This document shows positions 41,762 through 45,973 of a stretch of DNA of 45,973 bases, piece by piece. Numbering within the stretch: position 1 is the first letter of the stretch; every line of letters starts with the position of its first letter. A model generated the notes under the pieces. That model did not search any database. It was given only the letters and a program-made list of their open reading frames with translations, and had not been told where the DNA came from. Origin of the DNA: an uncultured Myxococcales bacterium (GTDB lineage Bacteria > Myxococcota_A > UBA9042 > DTJE01); the NCBI GenBank assembly GCA_937975765.1, contig CALJUR010000096.1:1-45973 (forward strand), in the 5' to 3' direction. Both the position numbers and the translations under genes were made by a program.

Positions 41762-43387
41762 TCACTGCACGCAGGAGGACGAGCGCTGGGACTGCTCGTC
41801 CTGCCTCAGCAGGTCCTGCACCCGCTCCTCGACCGCGCCACCGGTGCCGTCCTTGCCCCATCCCCAGGCCGGGCGCGGATCCGGCCCGGAGGCCCGGGGC
41901 CGGACCAGCATCCTCTCGCCGGACCAGGACAGGCGCAAGCCCACCCGGTGATCCGTGAACCCGTAATCCGGCGCCCGGCTGTGCCGCCCGGAGAACTCGT
42001 ACGCGATCCCCACGCGCACGCCGGACCAGGCCGGGCTGTACGCCACGAAGGACACCTTCCCGAAAACGTCCAGGCGGTCCTCGGTCGTTCCGAAGACCCC
42101 GCCGGCCGGGTCGCCCCCGGAATCCGGGTAGGCATCCACCCCCAGGGACCCGGTCACCCGGGCCGAGAAGCCCTTGGGGACCCGCGCGACCAGTCCCAGC
42201 AGCGCGGTTCCGCCCGCCAGGTTCCATGCGGGCCGGCTGGCATGGTAGTACCGGCCGGAGGCGGCCCACATCAGCACCAGCCATCGCCCGGCCCCGGCAC
42301 GTCCCGCCAGTCCCAGGTCCGACTCGACCCGGGACCGGGCAGCCTCCCGGAAGCCGCGCCGGCCGGCGCCGGCGAAGACGGTCATCCACGGCCGGGCCTC
42401 GACCTCGAACTCGCCCCGGTGGGCCGCCAGGTACCACACGGGCCCCGCATCGTACCGGTCCCCGCGGCCCAGCAGCAGCCCGTCGGGCCGGTAGGCCAGC
42501 GTGATCCGCGGCAGTTCCTCCCGGAAGACCAGCCCCGCGCGACCCGACAGGTCCAGCCAGGACTGGCCCCTCACGTCCCCGTCCGTGAACAGGATCCCCC
42601 GGGCCTGGGCTTCCAGCAGGGGGCGCACGACGGTCCCGGTGAAGGGGGTGAACCGCAACATCAGGTCCGCACTGGCGAACGGGCTGCGGCCGTCCAGTCC
42701 CGCCTCGGCCGGCCCTTCCGTCACCGAGGCCATCCATGCGTTGGTGGTGTAGCCTCCGGCCAGTTCCAGACGCCAGGACAGGTCCGGCAGGGCGTCCGGG
42801 GCGAACCGTCGCGAAAGGAATTCCATCGCGGCGCGGTCCTCGGGCCACGCGGAAGGACGCTGCCGGGCGCTCCGCAGGGCGTCCAGGGCGGATCGCTGGC
42901 GAAGCGCCTCGGACTGGGCCCGAACCAGGTCCAGGCGCGTCGAGACCGGGCCCGCATCCCCGCACCCGGGTGCGTCGAGGGCGGCATCCAGTCCCTCCAG
43001 GGAGGCCCGCTCCAGGTGCGCCCGGGCCAGCCAGGCCCGGACCTCGCAGTCGTCCGGGCGCTCCGCCACCAGGGACTCCAGGGTCCGAAGGGCCCAGATC
43101 CCGTTGCCGGCCTTCAGGTAGGCGATGCCCAGCAGGCGGCGGAGTCCCGGGTCCCCGGGCCACGTCTTCAGCGACTCCTTCAGGGCGTCGACGGCCCCGG
43201 CAGCGTGGCCCGCCTCCAGCAGTCCGAGGGCCTTCTCCCCGGAGCAGGAGGGGTCCATGCACGGCGACGGGGATTCCTGCGCCGGGGCCGACCGGGGCGC
43301 CAGGGCCAGGCCCAGTGCGCACGCCAGGACCACCGTCGCGATGCGAACCGCATCCGAGCGGCCGCTGCCAGCCGGGAGAATCCTCAT
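41762..43387 (-). CDS. TPR protein with predicted outer-membrane beta-barrel
   Basis: A 541-residue exported protein (signal ending in APAQ near residue 37). The N-terminal part has TPR-like repeats, e.g. ALGLLEAGHAAGAVDALKESL and LLGIAYLKAGNGIWALRTL. The remainder is a series of alternating hydrophobic/polar strands with Gly and aromatic residues (GLVFREELPRITLAY, VGIAYEFSGRHSRAP, HRVGLRLSWSG), which looks like a beta-barrel. This TPR-plus-barrel layout resembles surface lipoprotein assembly modulators and export pores, so it could handle the adjacent SUMF-type lipoprotein. It overlaps that gene by four bases. The barrel is predicted by eye. Confidence 0.78.
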   Translation of the reverse strand: MRILPAGSGRSDAVRIATVVLACALGLALAPRSAPAQESPSPCMDPSCSGEKALGLLEAGHAAGAVDALKESLKTWPGDPGLRRLLGIAYLKAGNGIWALRTLESLVAERPDDCEVRAWLARAHLERASLEGLDAALDAPGCGDAGPVSTRLDLVRAQSEALRQRSALDALRSARQRPSAWPEDRAAMEFLSRRFAPDALPDLSWRLELAGGYTTNAWMASVTEGPAEAGLDGRSPFASADLMLRFTPFTGTVVRPLLEAQARGILFTDGDVRGQSWLDLSGRAGLVFREELPRITLAYRPDGLLLGRGDRYDAGPVWYLAAHRGEFEVEARPWMTVFAGAGRRGFREAARSRVESDLGLAGRAGAGRWLVLMWAASGRYYHASRPAWNLAGGTALLGLVARVPKGFSARVTGSLGVDAYPDSGGDPAGGVFGTTEDRLDVFGKVSFVAYSPAWSGVRVGIAYEFSGRHSRAPDYGFTDHRVGLRLSWSGERMLVRPRASGPDPRPAWGWGKDGTGGAVEERVQDLLRQDEQSQRSSSCVQ

Positions 43388-45198
43388 GGCGGCCCCGCGT
43401 CGGCGCAGCAGCGGAATCCCTTCGCCGAGGGGTTCCACGTGGCATCGTAGTCGCATCGGTGCAACAGTTCGGAATCGCTGCAGTTGTAGGCGCCGCCGCG
43501 GAAGTGCTCCACGCCGTCGCCTGCCTCGACCAGTTCCCAGACGTTGCCGTTCAGGTCGAAGGCGCCCCACTCGTTCGTGCACCCCGGGAACGATCCGGTG
43601 GGCAGCACGTGGAAGTAGGCTCCGCAGGGACCTCCGTCACCGGAAGGCGAGGCCTGCACGCGGCAGTGAGGGTAGGGACAGAACGCCACGGAGGCGCACT
43701 TCCCCTCGCAATCACAGAAGGTGTCGATGCCGTTGCAGGTGTCCGCGACGTAGAGGTTTCCGTACGAGTAGACCGTGTAGTCGGGTCCCGTGCAGGAAGC
43801 CTTCCACTCGGAGGTCGTGCACAGGCGCTTGCCCGCGGACTCGCATGCCGTCCGCGCGACGGCCAGCGTGACGGACATCCAGGGCAGGACCCCCGGCCGG
43901 CTGGAGGGCATCGTCGAGGACCCGTACCCGGTGGCCGTGGCGTCCGAACGGCTGGCCTCGTACCGGTCCAGGCACCAGGCTGCAACACCGTAAGGCGCCA
44001 CCAGCACCATGTCCGCCGGACAGCGAGACGGGCCCCCGGGGTCGTCGTGGCCGGGATCGTCCGGTCCGGGATCGTCCGGTCCCGGATCGACCGGCCCGGG
44101 ATCGACCGGCCAGGGATCGAACACGCCGGAATCGTCGTGGCCCGGATCCGCCGGTCCCGGGTCCGCATCCGCGGCCTCATCCAGAGGCAGCTCCCGGGGC
44201 AGATCCGCGGGCAGGTCCCCGGACAGGTCCTCGGGCACGTCCGGGTCCAGGCACCCCCCGCCTTCCTCGCTCCCGTCCTGCGGGGCGTCCGCGGGCTCGA
44301 CCACGTCCTCCGCCACCGGCAGGTCCGGGAGGAAGGGTTCGTCGGCCGCTTCCGGCGTGCCGTCCGGGTAGGTGGGCGCGGCGCAGCACCGGAATCCCAG
44401 CGCCGATGGCACCCAGTTCCCGGGGATGTATCCGCACCGGTGCAGGGCTGCCGAGTCGATGCAGTTGAAGGCCCCGCCCCGCACGCTGCGCCCGTCCCCC
44501 CCGGCCACGTGTTCCCACAGGTTCCCGCTGAGGTCGAAGGCGCCAACCTCGTTGGTGCATTCCGGGAAGGACCCGGTCGGTGCCAGGCGGAACTTCCCCT
44601 TCCCGAAGGCATCGATGCCGTTGCAGGTCTCCGCCACGTACGAGTCGCCGTAGGGGTACTCGGTCCCGTCCGGTCCCCGGCAGGCGAACTCCCACTCGGC
44701 GGGGGTGCACAGCCGCTTGCCCGCCGCCTGGCAGGCCGCCTCGGCCGTGGCGGTATCGTCCACCATCCAGGGTATCACCCCCTTCCGGGACAGGGCCTTC
44801 GCACCGTCCAGTCCCTCGAAGTCCTCCGTCGCGTCGGGCCGGGAAGCCTCGTAGAGGTCCAGGCAGTAGGTCCGGGCCACCAGGACCATGTCGTCCGGGC
44901 ACTGCGGCTGGGGCTGGACGGCATCGTCTCCGATGTCCGTCCCCGTGTCGGAGCCCGGTATCACCGGCTGGCACTGGTGGTCGATGCAATCGAACCCGGC
45001 CCCGCAGTCGGCTGCCACGACGCACTTGAACACGCAGCGGCCCTCGGGCGAGCACACCTTCGGATGCGGGCAGTCCTGGTTCGCATAGCACCGCTCGTTC
45101 ACGCACCCCGGCACCAGCGCCAGGACCAGCAGCACCTCGAATGCCGCCCGCCGCGCCGGGATGACGCGGGATGACCTTTCACCTCGCCAAGTCGCCAC
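43384..45198 (-). CDS. Lipoprotein with two formylglycine-generating-enzyme-like (SUMF) domains
   Basis: A ~604-residue lipoprotein (LLVLALVPGC, acylated Cys32). A small Cys-rich segment comes first, then SUMF-type domain 1 (~95-305), an Asp/Pro-rich linker with repeated DPGPD units, and SUMF-type domain 2 (~400-604). Both domains share a (C)PxDMVLVA...CLD(L/R)YEAS start, a GKRLCT(P/T)(A/S)EW block, TGSFP(E/G)CTNE(V/W)GAFDL(S/N)GN(L/V)WE, and RGGA(F/Y)NC...LHRC...GFRCCA near the end. One Cys matches the position of the catalytic pair, but its usual partner is missing, so formylglycine activity is doubtful. Start: GTG 45198 is chosen because it gives a normal lipoprotein signal and has GAGG upstream; longer starts are possible. 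First gene of the six-gene operon. Confidence 0.85.
   Translation of the reverse strand: MATWRGERSSRVIPARRAAFEVLLVLALVPGCVNERCYANQDCPHPKVCSPEGRCVFKCVVAADCGAGFDCIDHQCQPVIPGSDTGTDIGDDAVQPQPQCPDDMVLVARTYCLDLYEASRPDATEDFEGLDGAKALSRKGVIPWMVDDTATAEAACQAAGKRLCTPAEWEFACRGPDGTEYPYGDSYVAETCNGIDAFGKGKFRLAPTGSFPECTNEVGAFDLSGNLWEHVAGGDGRSVRGGAFNCIDSAALHRCGYIPGNWVPSALGFRCCAAPTYPDGTPEAADEPFLPDLPVAEDVVEPADAPQDGSEEGGGCLDPDVPEDLSGDLPADLPRELPLDEAADADPGPADPGHDDSGVFDPWPVDPGPVDPGPDDPGPDDPGHDDPGGPSRCPADMVLVAPYGVAAWCLDRYEASRSDATATGYGSSTMPSSRPGVLPWMSVTLAVARTACESAGKRLCTTSEWKASCTGPDYTVYSYGNLYVADTCNGIDTFCDCEGKCASVAFCPYPHCRVQASPSGDGGPCGAYFHVLPTGSFPGCTNEWGAFDLNGNVWELVEAGDGVEHFRGGAYNCSDSELLHRCDYDATWNPSAKGFRCCADAGPP
44041..44160 (-). 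repeat. 15-base tandem repeat in the linker of the double-SUMF lipoprotein gene
   Basis: Eight 15-base units of the type (ATCGTCCGGTCCCGG) encode DPGPD-like pentapeptides between the two SUMF domains. The units vary at a few bases. The number could change by slippage and alter linker length. Confidence 0.7.
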
Positions 45199-45313
45199 CG
45201 TCCCGCCTCGCACGAACCGGACCTGCCAAATCCTACCGCTTACCTTGGGCTGGCGAAACGCTTTCGGGAGGAAATAAACGTCTCGCCAGAAGGCCATGCG
45301 GACGTCTCGGGGG

Positions 45314-45370
45314 TGCCGGAGGTGGGAATCGAACCCACACGCCCTTGCGGACACGGGATTTTGAGTCCCG
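45314..45370 (-). pseudogene. 3' part of tRNA-Leu(CAA): attachment-site remnant
   Basis: The minus strand carries a normal anticodon stem-loop (CGGGA, CTCAAAA loop with CAA, TCCCG), a long variable arm, the T arm GTGGGTTCGATTCCCAC, and CTCCGGC plus A, but the D arm and 5' acceptor half are absent. Sequence matching a tRNA-Leu ends right after the anticodon stem and is replaced by unrelated bases. That is the pattern left by a tyrosine integrase acting in the tRNA; the integrase gene starts 134 bases away. Confidence 0.82.
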
Positions 45371-45504
45371 CAAAACCCCAATTTTCCCTAATCATTTCAC
45401 GGGTTGGACATCGTATGTGCCGGTCGTTGTGCCGGTTCGCGTTTCGTGGGTACGGTTGGGACACCGGGGCAAGAAACCCGGGAAAACCCAATCTGGAGTG
45501 GGAC

Positions 45505-45931
45505 ATGGGACGCACGAAGGTCGACGGCAACAAGGGGCGCCAGGACAACCTCTACCTGCGGGGGGACACTTGGTACATCCGGTTCTGGGAGGACGGCAAG
45601 GAGGTGCGCCGGGTCGGCGGCAAGGACAAGAAGATGGCCCAGGAGAAGTTGGGCCTCCTCCGGGCCGACGCTGCCCGCGGCAAGTTGGGCCTCGCCATGG
45701 CGGCACGATCTGCCCCCACCCTGTCCGAGTACAAGGCCGAGTACCTCCGCTGGGCCAACGCGCACAAGCGCTCGGCCGAGCGGGACGAACGATCCCTGCT
45801 GGTCCTGGAGCCGGTGTTCGGGAACACGAAGTTGTCCATGATCACCCGGGCAGCAGTCATGGCCTACCAGCAGGCCCGCCTGGATCACGTCAGCGGGGCA
45901 ACGACCAACCGTGAGGTCGCCTGCCTGCGGA
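45505..45931 (+). CDS. Tyrosine-type integrase, N-terminal part (cut by contig end)
   Basis: About 142 residues are present. An arm-binding domain (RQDNLYLRGDTWYIRFWEDG, then EVRRVGGKD) is followed by the start of the core-binding domain ending ATTNREVACLRK, which continues into a helical bundle in complete integrases. The catalytic domain lies beyond the contig. ATG 45505 has GGAG six bases upstream; an open frame upstream overlaps the tRNA remnant and is not coding. Bases after 45931 are adapter, so the last residues of any longer translation are artificial. The gene points away from the tRNA remnant, into the element. Confidence 0.9.
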
Positions 45932-45973
45932 AGATCGGAAGAGCGTCGTGTAGGGAAAGAGTGTAGATCTCGG
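45932..45973. other. Illumina adapter contamination
   Basis: The final 42 bases match the reverse complement of the TruSeq universal adapter, starting AGATCGGAAGAGCGTCGTG and ending GTAGATCTCGG. Translation of this stretch gives the known artefact peptide GRASCRERV. Confidence 0.97.

Noticed and set aside
44041..44160. The 15-base repeats as a CRISPR array
   Set aside because: Units are contiguous, have no spacers and encode a DPGPD linker in frame.
45314..45370. An intact tRNA-Leu(CAA) gene
   Set aside because: The D arm and 5' acceptor strand are absent; only the anticodon arm to the 3' end is preserved.

Overview
The window is one GC-rich contig from a Gram-negative bacterium. Coding third positions are almost always G or C, and there are lipobox signal peptides throughout, an OmpA-family protein and a GT51 glycosyltransferase. 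The many Asp/Pro/Cys-rich lipoproteins, the tandem SUMF-type domains and the huge metzincin-like lipoprotein resemble uncultured Myxococcota or other deltaproteobacteria. That placement is inferred from gene style; there is no marker-gene tree. The last 42 bases are Illumina adapter, so genuine sequence stops at 45931, inside an integrase gene.

Layout. 1-10.9 kb, plus strand: the end of one metalloprotease-like gene, a complete paralogue with HEXXHxxGxxH, a small lipoprotein with an OmpA/thrombospondin-3 lipoprotein, coaBC, a 4Fe-4S uracil-DNA glycosylase, a lone kdd (lysine fermentation dehydrogenase), tdk and a small lipoprotein. 10.9-13.6 kb: a periplasmic AsmA-like protein fused to a peptidoglycan glycosyltransferase. 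13.6-16.7 kb, minus: lipoprotein, P1/NylC-type Ntn hydrolase and a CbpA-type DnaJ. 16.8-20.1 kb, plus: polytopic membrane protein, Asp-rich lipoprotein and a pteridine-reductase-like SDR. 20.1-23.1 kb, minus: yebC-ruvC-ruvA-ruvB. 23.3-27.8 kb: SDR-like epimerase, metK (minus), dapB and a Cys-rich iron-sulfur protein. 27.8-30.2 kb, minus: a small helical protein, two oligopeptide-type ABC ATPases and a hotdog thioesterase.

30.4-34.3 kb, plus: a membrane-anchored HAMP protein ending in a RelA/SpoT (p)ppGpp synthetase domain, which is the most striking gene here. It is followed by tRNA-Leu(UAG) and a lipid head-group cluster (pgpA, CDP-alcohol phosphatidyltransferase, PfkB kinase). 34.3-38.5 kb, minus: a lipoprotein, a FadR/GntR regulator and an arylsulfotransferase-like lipoprotein. 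38.6-45.2 kb, minus: a tightly coupled six-gene operon. It encodes a double SUMF-domain lipoprotein, a TPR/beta-barrel protein, a rhodanese-like protein without the usual Cys, a MauE-like membrane protein, a DsbA-like thiol protein and a radical SAM protein.

45.3-45.9 kb: the 3' part of a tRNA-Leu(CAA), cut off just after the anticodon stem, sits next to a tyrosine integrase. This is the edge of an integrated element whose body lies beyond the contig. No stretch longer than 300 bases lacks a gene or RNA feature.
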